A stretch of 64,000 nucleotides of DNA from an uncultured Johnsonella sp. (GTDB lineage: Bacteria > Bacillota > Clostridia > Lachnospirales > Lachnospiraceae), in assembly GCA_937927235.1 (NCBI GenBank), contig CALBCM010000016.1, forward strand, positions 1-64,000. Reading direction: 5' to 3'. A model generated the notes under the pieces. That model did no database searches. It was not told where the DNA came from and saw only the letters and a list, made by a program, of their open reading frames with translations. Position 1 is the stretch's first letter; each line of letters begins with the position of its first letter. The position numbers and the translations under genes were made by a program. Of the stretch, positions 14,563 through 23,233 are shown one piece after another.

Positions 14563-16299
14563 ATGATTAATTTTACTATTAACGGAATTGAAGCATCTGT
14601 TGAAGAAGGTACTACCATACTTGATGCTGCCAAAAAATATAATATTCACATACCTACTCTCTGTCATCTTAAGCTCCACGAACTTAATGTGGAAAATGCC
14701 ACTGCTTCATGCCGGGTCTGCGTAGTTGAAGAAGAGGGTAAAAATAAAATGCTTACTGCCTGCTCTACAAGAGTTAAGAAAGGCATGAGAATACGTACCG
14801 ACAGCATAAGAGCTATAAGAGCGAGGAGAATGATGATAGAGCTGCTTCTTTCAGACCATCCTAAGGACTGCCTTATCTGCCCTAAAAACGGCAAATGTGA
14901 GCTTCAAACCCTTGCAGCCGAATCAGGCATACGCTCTTTAAGATGTGAGGGTGAAAGAAGGGTCTGCACCATTGATGATGATTCTTTTTCAATTATAAGG
15001 GATATGAATAAATGTATTCTCTGTAAGCGCTGTGAAACCATGTGCAATGAAGTGCAGACAGTAGGAGTGCTCACCGATGTAGGCAGAGGCTTTCACACTG
15101 TAGTAGGCACAGTATTTGACCGCCCTATGCACAATACCACCTGTACCTTCTGCGGACAGTGCATAGCAGTTTGTCCTACCGGAGCACTTAGTGAGGTAGA
15201 TAATACTGCTGATGTATGGGATGCGCTTTCATCCGATAAAATCGTAGTGGTTCAAACTGCGCCTGCAGTAAGGGTTGCACTCGGCGAGGAATTTGATATG
15301 GAGCCGGGTACGATAGTCACCGGCAAGATGGTAACCGCACTTAAAAATATGGGCTTTAATTACGTTTATGATACCAATTTTGCAGCCGACGTGACTATAA
15401 TTGAAGAAGCCTCGGAATTTGCCGACAGATTTAAAAACGGAGGAAAGCTCCCCATCCTGACAAGCTGCTGTCCTTCCTGGATTAAATTTGTTGAGCATAA
15501 TTTTAAAGAGCTTATAGATATTCCCTCTTCATGTAAATCTCCGCATGAAATGTTCGGCTCCCTCGCTAAAAGCTATCTCGCACAAAAGCTTGGCAAAAAT
15601 CCTGAGGACATAATTGTAGTTTCCGTTATGCCTTGTGTTGCCAAAAAGTATGAAGCTCAAAGACCCGAGCTCAGCAATGAGGGTACCTCCGATGTCGATA
15701 TAGTTATATCTACAAGAGAGCTTGCAAGAATGATTGTTGATTCTACTCAGGATTTTGTTAATCTGCCTGACAGTGAGTTCGACCGTTTCATGGGACAGTC
15801 AACCGGTGCCGGAAGCATATTCGGCTCAACCGGAGGAGTGGCAGAAGCCACTTTGCGCACCGCTTATGAATTTTTAACCGGAAAAGAGCTTAAAGAGCTT
15901 AATTTTACTGCTTTAAGAGGCTTTGAAAAAATCAAAGAGGCTACAGTCGATATAGAGGGAACTCCTATTCATGTAGCGGTCGCAAGCGGTCTTGGCAATG
16001 CGAGGAAGCTTTTAAATGATGTGCGGGACGGCAGAAAGCAATATCATATTATTGAGATTATGGCCTGCCCGGGTGGCTGCATTGACGGAGGCGGTCAGCC
16101 TTATATGCATGGCAATACCGGAATTCTTACTAAACGCATGAATGCCATCTATAATATAGACAGCCAAAAGCATATACGCCAGTCACATAAGAATCCTGAG
16201 GTCTTGCAGCTTTACAATGAATACCTCGGTGAATTTTATGGTGAAAAAGCACATAAGCTCTTACATACACATTTTTATAATACCAGAGAAGAAATTTAG
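14563..16299 (+). CDS. hydA: [FeFe]-hydrogenase catalytic subunit
   Basis: This 578-residue protein starts with a plant-type [2Fe-2S] domain (C34 in IPTLCH, then CRVCVVEE, TACS), followed by the His-Cys3 4Fe-4S motif (HPKDCLICPKNGKCELQ) and two 4Fe-4S clusters (CILCKRCETMC, CTFCGQCIAVCP). The H-cluster domain has all three signatures: L1 TSCCPSWIKF, L2 MPCVAKKYEA, L3 MACPGGCIDGGGQP. It lacks the extra C-terminal [2Fe-2S] domain of some HydA proteins. A 13-bp gap after hydB and TGGAGG before ATG 14563 show co-transcription. H-cluster maturases (HydEFG) are not in the window. Confidence 0.96.
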   Translation: MINFTINGIEASVEEGTTILDAAKKYNIHIPTLCHLKLHELNVENATASCRVCVVEEEGKNKMLTACSTRVKKGMRIRTDSIRAIRARRMMIELLLSDHPKDCLICPKNGKCELQTLAAESGIRSLRCEGERRVCTIDDDSFSIIRDMNKCILCKRCETMCNEVQTVGVLTDVGRGFHTVVGTVFDRPMHNTTCTFCGQCIAVCPTGALSEVDNTADVWDALSSDKIVVVQTAPAVRVALGEEFDMEPGTIVTGKMVTALKNMGFNYVYDTNFAADVTIIEEASEFADRFKNGGKLPILTSCCPSWIKFVEHNFKELIDIPSSCKSPHEMFGSLAKSYLAQKLGKNPEDIIVVSVMPCVAKKYEAQRPELSNEGTSDVDIVISTRELARMIVDSTQDFVNLPDSEFDRFMGQSTGAGSIFGSTGGVAEATLRTAYEFLTGKELKELNFTALRGFEKIKEATVDIEGTPIHVAVASGLGNARKLLNDVRDGRKQYHIIEIMACPGGCIDGGGQPYMHGNTGILTKRMNAIYNIDSQKHIRQSHKNPEVLQLYNEYLGEFYGEKAHKLLHTHFYNTREEI

Positions 16300-16348
16300 C
16301 TATATTTCTTAATAAATCCCTTAAAACAGGTTTAGAATAAGCCTAGAC

Positions 16349-16394
16349 TCAAGAAACGCCGACTCCGGTAAATACCGGCTTCGGCGTTTCTTGA
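16349..16394. terminator. Strong bidirectional terminator after the hydrogenase operon
   Basis: A 14-bp perfect stem (TCAAGAAACGCCGA with its reverse complement at 16381-16394) encloses a second CCGGTA/TACCGG hairpin. It separates convergent genes. Confidence 0.85.
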
Positions 16395-16442
16395 ATTTAA
16401 TTAAGCTGTAATCTGCAGACTCACAATCGGAAATTTTTATAA

Positions 16443-17390
16443 TTATACAGCTAATTCATATTTTGCAAGGTTGGGAGTTTTAGTATCAAATTGTTTTTGA
16501 TATTCTCCATTTTCATTGACCCAGTAGTACACTCCTCCCTTTCCAGCAACATAGCAGTATTTTGCCATAATTCCGCTTTTAGTTAAATAATAGCTCTTAT
16601 TATTCTTTTCTATCCACTGACTTGCGCACATGGCTCCGTTTTTAGGGTTAAGATAGTACCAGTTCCTGCCGGATTTATACCAACCCGTAACCATATACCC
16701 CTCACTGTCAAATACGTACCATTTTCCGCTGATTTCAAGCCACTTACTTTTAACATATTTTCCCTGATTAATATAGCGCCATCTTCCGCCCTCCTGCACC
16801 CATTTGGTTTCCGATTTTTCAGTCATACGCCTACAGGCTTCATAAGCACACCAGCTTACAAACTGCTGACACCAGTAAAGTCCGTTGCTTCCATACCATT
16901 TACCGTACTTAGTATAGTTGTTGTCACCTGCATTGGCATGCTTATCTTCCAGCATGGCATTGCTTGCCTTCTCCTCATAACCGACTTCATTTAAAGCTAC
17001 ACTGATAAACATATCTGCTGTCGCAGTATTAGACCCGAATATAGGCTCGCCAAAGCCCTGTACTCTGTTTGTACCGCCTATCTGAGATGAGCTTACCGAA
17101 TAATGTTTTTTAGCTACACAGCCGCCGTTGCGGCTGAAACCGCTGCCGGCTGAAGTATTTCCTTCAATGGTATTGAAGATATAAACTCCGTTTTTCAAAG
17201 CGCTGTCAATTACTATTCCGACGTGAGCTATTCTTTTAAGAGAATTTGAATAAAAATAAACTACGCTGCCTTTTTTAGGTATATTAGAATACCTGCCGGC
17301 TTTAATGAATAGTCCTGCTCCTGCCGGTGTATACTGAGTATAATCTCCGCATAATAAATGTTTTCCCTTGGTATAGGCATTATTCAACAT
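16443..17390 (-). CDS. Choline-binding-repeat protein with rearranged CHAP amidase halves
   Basis: The 315 residues contain three blocks. Residues 1-120 look like the C-terminal half of a CHAP domain (GSVVYFYSNSLKRIAHVGIVI and NTIEGNTS, with the catalytic His). Residues 122-187 look like the N-terminal half of another CHAP domain (VALNEVGYEEKASNA, then YWCQQFVSWC with the catalytic Cys). Residues 195-300 are wall-binding repeats. The normal order is Cys half before His half. There is no signal peptide, although GGGGGAG marks ATG 17390 clearly. It is either a remnant of recombination between tandem CHAP genes or a permuted enzyme. Confidence 0.75.
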   Translation of the reverse strand: MLNNAYTKGKHLLCGDYTQYTPAGAGLFIKAGRYSNIPKKGSVVYFYSNSLKRIAHVGIVIDSALKNGVYIFNTIEGNTSAGSGFSRNGGCVAKKHYSVSSSQIGGTNRVQGFGEPIFGSNTATADMFISVALNEVGYEEKASNAMLEDKHANAGDNNYTKYGKWYGSNGLYWCQQFVSWCAYEACRRMTEKSETKWVQEGGRWRYINQGKYVKSKWLEISGKWYVFDSEGYMVTGWYKSGRNWYYLNPKNGAMCASQWIEKNNKSYYLTKSGIMAKYCYVAGKGGVYYWVNENGEYQKQFDTKTPNLAKYELAV

Positions 17391-17468
17391 TCTAATCTCC
17401 CCCTTTGTATATATAAAGCCAGTATAACATAAACTTATATTTTAGTGAAGCCCTCCCAAAAGTGAAAA

Positions 17469-17509
17469 CGGGGCAGAAAGCCTGCAAAATTTGCAGGCTT
17501 TCTGCCCCG
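17469..17509 (-). terminator. Very stable terminator of the rplJL transcript
   Basis: A perfect 20-bp stem (17469-17488 with 17490-17509) has essentially no loop beyond one unpaired base. On the minus strand a TTTTCACTTTT tail follows. It lies about 80 bp after rplL. Confidence 0.88.
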
Positions 17510-17586
17510 CCAGCTCTTATTAAATCCATTTTCCGCCTAAAGCTTCATGCTTTTGAAGCAGAGAATTTGTCTGTACTGCTTCGAAT

Positions 17587-17967
17587 TTACTTAAGTGTAA
17601 CCTTTGCTCCCACCTCTTCAAGCTGCTTCTTAAGTGCCTCCGCTTCTTCTTTTGAAACTCCGGTTTTAACTGCCTTCGGAGCTCCGTCAACAAGGTCCTT
17701 TGCTTCTTTAAGTCCAAGACCTGTAGCCTCACGCACTACCTTAATAACTTTAACCTTCTGCTCTCCTATTTCTGAAAGCTCTACGTCAAATTCAGTCTGC
17801 TCCTCAGCAGTAGCACCACCGGCACCTGCACCGGCAGCAGCCACTACTACTCCAGCAGCAGCAGATACACCAAATTCTTCTTCACAGGCTTTTACAAGTT
17901 CATTTAACTCTAAAACAGATAATTCCTTAATTGCTTCTATAAATTCAGCTGTTGTTAATTTTGCCAT
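17587..17967 (-). CDS. rplL: 50S ribosomal protein L7/L12
   Basis: This 126-residue protein has the L12 dimerisation domain (FIEAIKELSVLELNELVKACEEEFGV), the alanine/glycine hinge (AAAGVVVAAAGAGAGG) and the factor-binding domain (KVIKVVREATGLGLKEAKDLVDGAPK). The frame is open from 17982, but GGAGGAAG at 17973-17980 drives ATG 17967. It forms the L12 stalk on L10 and recruits translation factors. It is 96 bp downstream of rplJ and precedes the terminator at 17469-17509. Confidence 0.97.
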   Translation of the reverse strand: MAKLTTAEFIEAIKELSVLELNELVKACEEEFGVSAAAGVVVAAAGAGAGGATAEEQTEFDVELSEIGEQKVKVIKVVREATGLGLKEAKDLVDGAPKAVKTGVSKEEAEALKKQLEEVGAKVTLK

Positions 17968-18063
17968 TTTTTCTTCCTCCATATAATAATCAATAATCTT
18001 ATACTTTTATATTTTTTCCGGTATAATTAAAATAATATCCAGTTTAAAAGCCACTATGTCTCT

Positions 18064-18555
18064 CTATGCCTCTTCCTGTTTTTTAGCTATCTGGTCAAGC
18101 ACTCTCGCAAAGTTTGCCACAGGGGACTGCATACTTCCTAACAGTCTTCCAAGAAGCTCTTCTCTTGACGGAATTGCCGCCACAGCCTTAATGCCTTCAG
18201 CATCATAAAGAGTTCCCTCTACAATTCCCGACTTAAGCTCAAGCTTCGGTGCAGTTTTTGCAAAGTTATAAAGCACTCTGGCAGGAGCCGTAGCATCATC
18301 CTTTGATACTGCAAGTGCCGTAGGTCCTTCAAGATAAGGATCCAGCACCTCAAATTCTGTTCCCTTTGCAGCAAGATGAATCATAGTATTTTTATATACC
18401 TTATAAGTAACTCCGGCTTCTCTTAACTGCTTGCGCAGCTTAGTATCTTCTTCAACTGTAAGTCCGCGATAGTCCACTACAACTGCAGACTGAGAATCTT
18501 TCAGCAGCTCTGCAATTTCCTGGACTATAGGTTGTTTCAATTCAACTTTTGCCAT
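18064..18555 (-). CDS. rplJ: 50S ribosomal protein L10
   Basis: This 163-residue protein shows the L10 N-terminal rRNA-binding domain (VVVDYRGLTVEEDTKLRKQL, YKVYKNTMIHLA) and the C-terminal helix that carries L12 dimers (MQSPVANFARVLDQIAKKQ). AAAGGAGG precedes ATG 18555. The leader RNA upstream (18624-18742) is expected to bind the L10-L12 complex for feedback control. Confidence 0.97.
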   Translation of the reverse strand: MAKVELKQPIVQEIAELLKDSQSAVVVDYRGLTVEEDTKLRKQLREAGVTYKVYKNTMIHLAAKGTEFEVLDPYLEGPTALAVSKDDATAPARVLYNFAKTAPKLELKSGIVEGTLYDAEGIKAVAAIPSREELLGRLLGSMQSPVANFARVLDQIAKKQEEA

Positions 18556-18599
18556 ATTATCCTCCTTTACATATTTTAATAATATTCTGCAATTTTATA

Positions 18600-18660
18600 T
18601 TCAAAGACATGGAAGCTTATACTTAAAAAACTCCCCCGCCTTACCTCAAGCGAAGGAGCA
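18600..18660 (-). terminator. Attenuator-like hairpin downstream of the L10 leader
   Basis: On the minus strand CTCCTTCGC pairs (with wobbles) with GCGGGGGAG, and TTTTTT follows at about 18628 and below. It lies between the L10 leader and rplJ, so it could act as a transcription attenuator. Confidence 0.55.
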
Positions 18661-18742
18661 TAATATCAGTAGGAAATTATACTTCCTCGGCAGGCGGCTA
18701 TGCTTATGCCCTGACGGCACCTGCTGTCTTCGGCAGTTAATA
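18624..18742 (-). ncRNA. L10 leader (ribosomal protein leader RNA)
   Basis: The minus strand carries the conserved L10-leader features: AACTGCCGAAGACAGCAGG, then CCGTCAGGGC, and the partner strand GCCTGCCGAGGAAG, located upstream of rplJ. Such leaders bind L10-L12 and repress rplJL. The identification rests on my memory of the family consensus. Confidence 0.8.
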
Positions 18743-18783
18743 TCTCAATATTTTTTAATAACTATATGCATTGCCGGCAAAAA

Positions 18784-19479
18784 CTATGCCATAAGCTTTG
18801 CAGTGTTTAATTTCACTCCGGGCCCCATAGTTGAAGCAATAGTCACACTTTTAAGGTAAGCACCCTTTACTGCACTTGGCTTTGCTTTAATTATAGCATC
18901 AACCACAGCCTTAAAATTTTCTTTAAGCTGTACTTCGCTGAAAGAAGCCTTTCCAAGCGGAACATGAACTATATTGGTTTTATCAAGGCGGTATTCAACC
19001 TTACCTGCCTTTATATCTTCAATAGCCTTTGTCACATCCATAGTTACCGTGCCTGCCTTAGGGTTAGGCATCAGTCCCTTAGGTCCAAGAATCTTACCGA
19101 GTCGTCCTACAACACCCATCATATCAGGAGTTGCAACTACAACATCAAAATCGAGCCAACCTTCATTCTGTATTCTCGGAATCAGCTCGTCTCCGCCTAC
19201 AAAATCGGCACCCGCGGCACTTGCTTCATCCAGCTTTGCACCCTTTGCAAATACAAGTATGCGTACTTTCTTTCCGGTACCGTGAGGAAGCACTACTGCC
19301 CCTCTTATCTGCTGCTCTGCATGTCTTCCGTCGCAGCCTGTTCTTATATGAAGCTCTATCGTTTCATCAAATTTTGCTACAGCCGTCTTTTTTACCAGTC
19401 CAATCGCTTCTTCGGTATCATAAAATATTGAGCGGTCCACTAATTTAGCAGCTTCATTATATTTTTTTCCATGTTTCAT
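18784..19479 (-). CDS. rplA: 50S ribosomal protein L1
   Basis: This 231-residue protein has the canonical L1 landmarks: FDETIELHIRTGCDGRHAEQQ, RGAVVLPHGTGK, GGDELIPRIQNEGWLDFDVVVATPDMM, LGPKGLMPNPKAGTV and the C-terminal STMGPGVKLN. It binds 23S rRNA at the L1 stalk and can repress its own operon by binding a mimic on the mRNA (see 19940-19967). AGGAGG precedes ATG 19479, and it lies 20 bp after rplK. Confidence 0.98.
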   Translation of the reverse strand: MKHGKKYNEAAKLVDRSIFYDTEEAIGLVKKTAVAKFDETIELHIRTGCDGRHAEQQIRGAVVLPHGTGKKVRILVFAKGAKLDEASAAGADFVGGDELIPRIQNEGWLDFDVVVATPDMMGVVGRLGKILGPKGLMPNPKAGTVTMDVTKAIEDIKAGKVEYRLDKTNIVHVPLGKASFSEVQLKENFKAVVDAIIKAKPSAVKGAYLKSVTIASTMGPGVKLNTAKLMA

Positions 19480-19499
19480 CTTCTTAATAACCTCCTAAA

Positions 19500-19925
19500 T
19501 TAGTCTTCAACCGTAATACCCATTGAGCGGGCTGTTCCTGCTATCATGCTCATCGCAGCTTCAATGCTTGCAGCATTCAAATCGGGCATCTTAGTTTCAG
19601 CTATCTTTTGAATCTCCGCCTTACTGATTTTTGCTACCTTTGTCTTATTCGGCACACCTGAGCCTGAGCTTATCTTGCAGGCCTTTTTAAGAAGCACTGC
19701 TGCCGGCGGTGTCTTAGTTATAAAAGTAAAGCTTCTGTCGGCATATACTGTTATAACTACCGGGATAATTAAATCTCCTTGGTCGGCAGTTCTTGCATTA
19801 AACTGTTTTGTAAATTCTACTATATTTACACCGTGCTGTCCAAGAGCCGGTCCTACCGGCGGTGCAGGTGTAGCCTTTCCTGCAGGAATCTGCAGCTTTA
19901 TAAAACCTGTTACCTTTTTTGCCAT
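19500..19925 (-). CDS. rplK: 50S ribosomal protein L11
   Basis: This is the 141-residue L11 with N-terminal KLQIPAGKATPAPPVGPALGQHGVNI and C-terminal rRNA-binding domain (KISKAEIQKIAETKMPDLNA, GTARSMGI). The open frame extends to 19967, but AAGGAGG at about 19932-19938 positions ATG 19925, which gives the standard M-A-K-K-V-T-G start. It binds the GTPase-associated region of 23S rRNA. Confidence 0.98.
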   Translation of the reverse strand: MAKKVTGFIKLQIPAGKATPAPPVGPALGQHGVNIVEFTKQFNARTADQGDLIIPVVITVYADRSFTFITKTPPAAVLLKKACKISSGSGVPNKTKVAKISKAEIQKIAETKMPDLNAASIEAAMSMIAGTARSMGITVED

Positions 19926-19939
19926 ACTGGCACCTCCTT

Positions 19940-19967
19940 GTGGTATCTGCGGGAAGCTCCCTCCCAC
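19940..19967 (-). promoter_or_regulatory. Putative L1-binding (rplKA autoregulatory) mRNA site
   Basis: On the minus strand GTGGGAGGGAGCTTCCCGC, then AGATACCAC, folds into an outer GTGG/CCAC and inner GGGA/TCCC stem with an asymmetric loop, just before the rplK ribosome site. This resembles the L1 rRNA-target mimic found before rplK in other Firmicutes. Confidence 0.6.
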
Positions 19968-20078
19968 TCCCCTTTTAAGGGATTAATTAATTCCGATTGA
20001 TCCTCCGATTATAAAATATTGCCTCTGAAAAGGGAAGAATTTTCGGTATAGCCTGCGGATTGTAAATCTCCGCTTTAA

Positions 20079-20615
20079 TTACATCTTTCTTACTTCGGAA
20101 AACCCTAATTCAACTTTTGTTGAGCGTCCAAACATATCAACATTCATAGAAATAGTCTTCTTACTCTCATTGATTTCAGTTATAATTCCGGCAGTATCTT
20201 TCCAAGCACCACTTATAACTGTAACGCTGTCACCCACTGCAAAATCTATAATCAGTTTTTCCTGTTTGGCATCCTTTTGAGCATCTCCAAAGCCTAAACT
20301 CGCCATCTCTCCCGGAGTAAGCGGAACCGGCTTGCTTCCGGGACCTACAAATCCTGTTACTCCTCTAGTATTTCTTACAACATACCAAGTTTCATCATTC
20401 ATTACCATGTGGACAAGAACATATCCAGGAAAGAGTTTTTTATCTGAAAGCTTTTCAACTCCATTTTTCAGCTCAAGCACTGACTGCATTGGGACACAGA
20501 CCTCCAGGATTTGCTCCTGAAGTCCACGGTTTTCTATAGTTTTTTCAATATCCAACTTTACCTTATTTTCATAACCCGAATATGTATGAGCTACGTACCA
20601 TTGTGCTTTTGACAT
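20079..20615 (-). CDS. nusG: Transcription termination/antitermination factor NusG
   Basis: This 178-residue protein has the NGN domain (WYVAHTYSGYENKVKLDIEK, PGYVLVHM, TRGVTGFVGPGSKPVPL) and a KOW domain (FAVGDSVTVISGAWKDTAGII). It links RNA polymerase to the ribosome or Rho. It starts 13 bp after secE and lies in the usual rpmG-secE-nusG-rplK order. Confidence 0.97.
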   Translation of the reverse strand: MSKAQWYVAHTYSGYENKVKLDIEKTIENRGLQEQILEVCVPMQSVLELKNGVEKLSDKKLFPGYVLVHMVMNDETWYVVRNTRGVTGFVGPGSKPVPLTPGEMASLGFGDAQKDAKQEKLIIDFAVGDSVTVISGAWKDTAGIITEINESKKTISMNVDMFGRSTKVELGFSEVRKM

Positions 20616-20628
20616 CTATTTACCCAGC

Positions 20629-20820
20629 CTACTTAAATATAAGTCCAAATCCGAATTTGAATCCAAAATCAAGCAATGCAATAATGCCGCCAAGTATTAA
20701 GGAAACTATAGTTACTGTCACAGTCTGTCTGCTGAGTGTATCTTTATCAGGCCATATTATACGCTTATATTCCGCCTTAAGCCCTTTTATAAAACTTGTA
20801 TTTTTCTCCTTATCAGCCAT
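20629..20820 (-). CDS. secE: Preprotein translocase subunit SecE
   Basis: This is a 63-residue single-span SecE: a cytoplasmic amphipathic part (FIKGLKAEYKRIIWPDKDTLSRQT) followed by one transmembrane helix (VTVTIVSLILGGIIALLDFG). The W-P pair in K-R-I-I-W-P is the family signature. It stabilises SecY in the translocon. Confidence 0.95.
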   Translation of the reverse strand: MADKEKNTSFIKGLKAEYKRIIWPDKDTLSRQTVTVTIVSLILGGIIALLDFGFKFGFGLIFK

Positions 20821-20832
20821 TACATCCCTCTC

Positions 20833-20982
20833 TTACTTAGTTTCCTTATGAGTAGTATGAGTTCTGCAAAATCTACAGTACTTTTTTATCTCCATACGAT
20901 CAGGGTGAGTCTTTTTATCCTTGGTCGTATTGTAGTTACGCTGCTTACATTCAGTGCATGCCAAAGTGATTCTTGTACGCAT
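20833..20982 (-). CDS. rpmG: 50S ribosomal protein L33
   Basis: A 49-residue protein of the zinc-binding type: C-T-E-C and C-R-F-C pairs with MRTRITLACTECKQRNY at the start and HTTHKETK at the end. GGAGGTGGACGAT precedes ATG 20982. The zinc form suggests this is the zinc-replete paralogue, and a Cys-free copy may exist elsewhere. It is the first gene of the rpmG-secE-nusG group. Confidence 0.95.
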   Translation of the reverse strand: MRTRITLACTECKQRNYNTTKDKKTHPDRMEIKKYCRFCRTHTTHKETK

Positions 20983-21062
20983 ATCGTCCACCTCCATCAA
21001 TATTTCTCATAATTACCAGTGCTTTACACCCGGCTGTCATTATTAATGAGGTCAAAAAAAAA

Positions 21063-21116
21063 GACCCCATCACCCTCTGCCACTGAGTAACTATATCATA
21101 TAGTAAAGACGGAGTC
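21063..21116 (-). terminator. Terminator of comF
   Basis: GACTCCGTC (21108-21116, minus) pairs with GATGGGGTC (21063-21071) over 9 bp with two wobbles, enclosing an ACTATAT/ATATAGT hairpin, followed by a T9 run. Confidence 0.7.
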
Positions 21117-21139
21117 AACAATTTTATACAAAAATAAAA

Positions 21140-21889
21140 TCAGTGAGTCCCTTTTCCTATGCATATACTTATGCAGTAAACTTTTTCTGCTCCTGCACGC
21201 TTCAATACCCTTGTGCAGGCTTCCATAGTGCTGCCTGTAGTATAAATATCATCAACTATAATAATATTATGCAGATTTTCAGGGAGCTTATCACAGCAAA
21301 AGGCTTCTGAAAGGTTTTTAAATCTTTCCTCTGAAGTCAGCGCTTTCTGTGCCCTAGTATCCCGTACCCTGACAAGCGCATTATTTATAAGCTTAATTCC
21401 AGTTTCTTGACTCAAATATCGTGCAAGCAGCTCAGACTGATTATAGCCTCTTATTTTAAGTCTGTTTTTATGTACCGGCACAGGGATGAGAGCCTCCGCC
21501 TCCATCTTTTTTATTTCTGTACGGTATTTTAATGCTATAAGCCTGGCATAGATTTTTATATATTCTCTTTTATTTTTATACTTTATTTTTATCATACTCT
21601 CCGAGCTTATATCATCATAATTAAGAAGTGCCAGCCCATATTCAAAGCTTTTAGGCAGTGCAGCACAGTCACTGCAACTGTCCTGACTTTCATCATAAAG
21701 CTCCTTGCCGCATTTCAGGCAGACCGCCCCCTTAACAAAATCCATTAAAGGCAGGCAGTCTTTACAGATGCTACGCCCTGCTTTGGCAATTTCATGGCAT
21801 ACCGGACATCTCGGCGGATAAATTGAATCTAAAAGTAAAGCCTTAAGCTTTAAAACAGTTGCTAATCCAAAGTCTTTTTTTATTTTCAC
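21140..21889 (-). CDS. comF: ComF-family phosphoribosyltransferase-like protein
   Basis: This 249-residue protein starts with a four-to-six cysteine zinc ribbon (CPVCHEI, CKDC, CLKCG, CSDC) and ends with a PRTase domain (LIPVPVHKNRLKIRGYNQSELLA, then the PRPP loop IIIVDDIYTTGSTMEAC). ComF members support DNA uptake or ssDNA handling together with the ComFA helicase, which is not present here. It is downstream of mreB but separated by two hairpins, so it is probably its own unit. Confidence 0.88.
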   Translation of the reverse strand: MKIKKDFGLATVLKLKALLLDSIYPPRCPVCHEIAKAGRSICKDCLPLMDFVKGAVCLKCGKELYDESQDSCSDCAALPKSFEYGLALLNYDDISSESMIKIKYKNKREYIKIYARLIALKYRTEIKKMEAEALIPVPVHKNRLKIRGYNQSELLARYLSQETGIKLINNALVRVRDTRAQKALTSEERFKNLSEAFCCDKLPENLHNIIIVDDIYTTGSTMEACTRVLKRAGAEKVYCISICIGKGTH

Positions 21890-21925
21890 AGCTCCATATT
21901 TATTAAAATTATTATGTCTGGCAAG

Positions 21926-21997
21926 GCGGACCTTTAAAGTCCGCTTTAATTATGCTCCACGCCAATTAAAACTCCTGAAATATTGGAACTCAGGAGT
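21926..21997 (-). terminator. Two hairpins after mreB
   Basis: ACTCCTGA/TCAGGAGT (21971-21978, 21990-21997) is followed by TTTTAATT on the minus strand and is the likely mreB terminator. A second stem GCGGAC/GTCCGC (21926-21931, 21939-21944) follows. Confidence 0.65.
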
Positions 21998-22054
21998 CTG
22001 AATTTTTACTGTAAAAATCAATTCATCTAAAACCGGCCGTGCAGTTATTATTTT

Positions 22055-23071
22055 CTAAAATTCTTTTTTTGAACGTCCTTCTTCACCTACTATATAATCA
22101 ATATACTTACCGGTTCCTATAGCTACAGCGGTAAGCGGGTCTTCTGCAATCACCGTATTAATTCCGGTCTTTTCTTCTATAAGCTGGTCAAGCCCTGCAA
22201 GCAAAGAGCCTCCTCCTGTAAGCAGGATTCCTCTGTCAAATATATCTGCTGCCAATTCAGGCGGGGTCCTTTCAAGCACCGAATGTACCACCTCTACTAT
22301 TTGCTGTGCCGGCTCAGCCAAAGCATCAAGGGTTTCATCCGAGGTTATTACTATAGTTTTTGGAAGCCCTGTGACCAGGTTTCTTCCCCTTACTTCCATA
22401 GTAAGAAGCTCTGGTCTTTTATAAGCTGAGCCTACATTTATCTTAATCTCCTCCGCAGTTCTCTCACCTATGAGAAGATTGTGCTTTTTTCTCATATAGC
22501 GCACTATCGCCTCATCAAAATCATCTCCGGCTACCTTTATAGAGGTGCTTACCACCGTACCTCCAAGTGAAATTACCGCTATATCCGAGGTTCCTCCTCC
22601 TATATCAACTATCATATTTCCAAATGCCTTTTGTATCTCTATACCTGCACCCATAGCAGCTGCCACCGGTTCTTCAATGGTGCCGAGCACTATAGCTCCT
22701 GCCTGCTCAGTAGCATCTTCCACTGCTTTCTTTTCCACCTCGGTTGCACCTGAAGGTATGCATATAGCCACTCTGGGCTTCCTTAAGGTCCTTTTTCCTA
22801 CAGCCTTATGTATAAAATATTTAAGCATCTTTTCAGTAACTGTATAATCCGATATCACTCCCTGACGCAGCGGTCTGACCGCCACCACATTGCCTGGAGT
22901 TCTTCCTATCATCAGCCTTGCTTCTTCTCCAAATGCCTTTATCTCATTAGTATTTCTATCTATCGCAACTACGCTCGGCTCTTTAAGAACCACGCCCTTA
23001 CCCTTAATATATACCAGTATACTCGCAGTACCGAGATCTATACCTATGTCATTTGACGTTAATCCAAACAT
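22055..23071 (-). CDS. mreB: Rod-shape-determining actin-like protein MreB
   Basis: A 338-residue actin-fold protein with the phosphate-1 motif DIGIDLGTASILV, the connect-1 and phosphate-2 motif IVDIGGGTSDIAVISLGG, and the adenosine motif GILLTGGGSLLAGLD. It polymerises under the membrane to direct lateral wall synthesis, which implies rod-shaped cells. The open frame begins at 23089, but GGAGGAAAGG sits right before ATG 23071 and gives the family N-terminus M-F-G-L. It has no mreCD neighbours, as for Mbl-type genes. Confidence 0.95.
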   Translation of the reverse strand: MFGLTSNDIGIDLGTASILVYIKGKGVVLKEPSVVAIDRNTNEIKAFGEEARLMIGRTPGNVVAVRPLRQGVISDYTVTEKMLKYFIHKAVGKRTLRKPRVAICIPSGATEVEKKAVEDATEQAGAIVLGTIEEPVAAAMGAGIEIQKAFGNMIVDIGGGTSDIAVISLGGTVVSTSIKVAGDDFDEAIVRYMRKKHNLLIGERTAEEIKINVGSAYKRPELLTMEVRGRNLVTGLPKTIVITSDETLDALAEPAQQIVEVVHSVLERTPPELAADIFDRGILLTGGGSLLAGLDQLIEEKTGINTVIAEDPLTAVAIGTGKYIDYIVGEEGRSKKEF

Positions 23072-23233
23072 AACCTTTCCTCCATGCATGATTTTTATAG
23101 CTTCCCTGACTATTATAAACTACTACTCTTATAAATTCCATAAGATTTATCGTAAAGTTTTTTTTCTCTTATTTATATTTTTTTAATTATCCTACCATAT
23201 TTTAGACACAATTATATTGTATCATATAGGCAA

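Noticed and set aside
20983..21139. tRNA gene near secE/rpmG, as in many bacteria
   Set aside because: No acceptor or T-loop sequence is present; the gap holds a terminator and leader.
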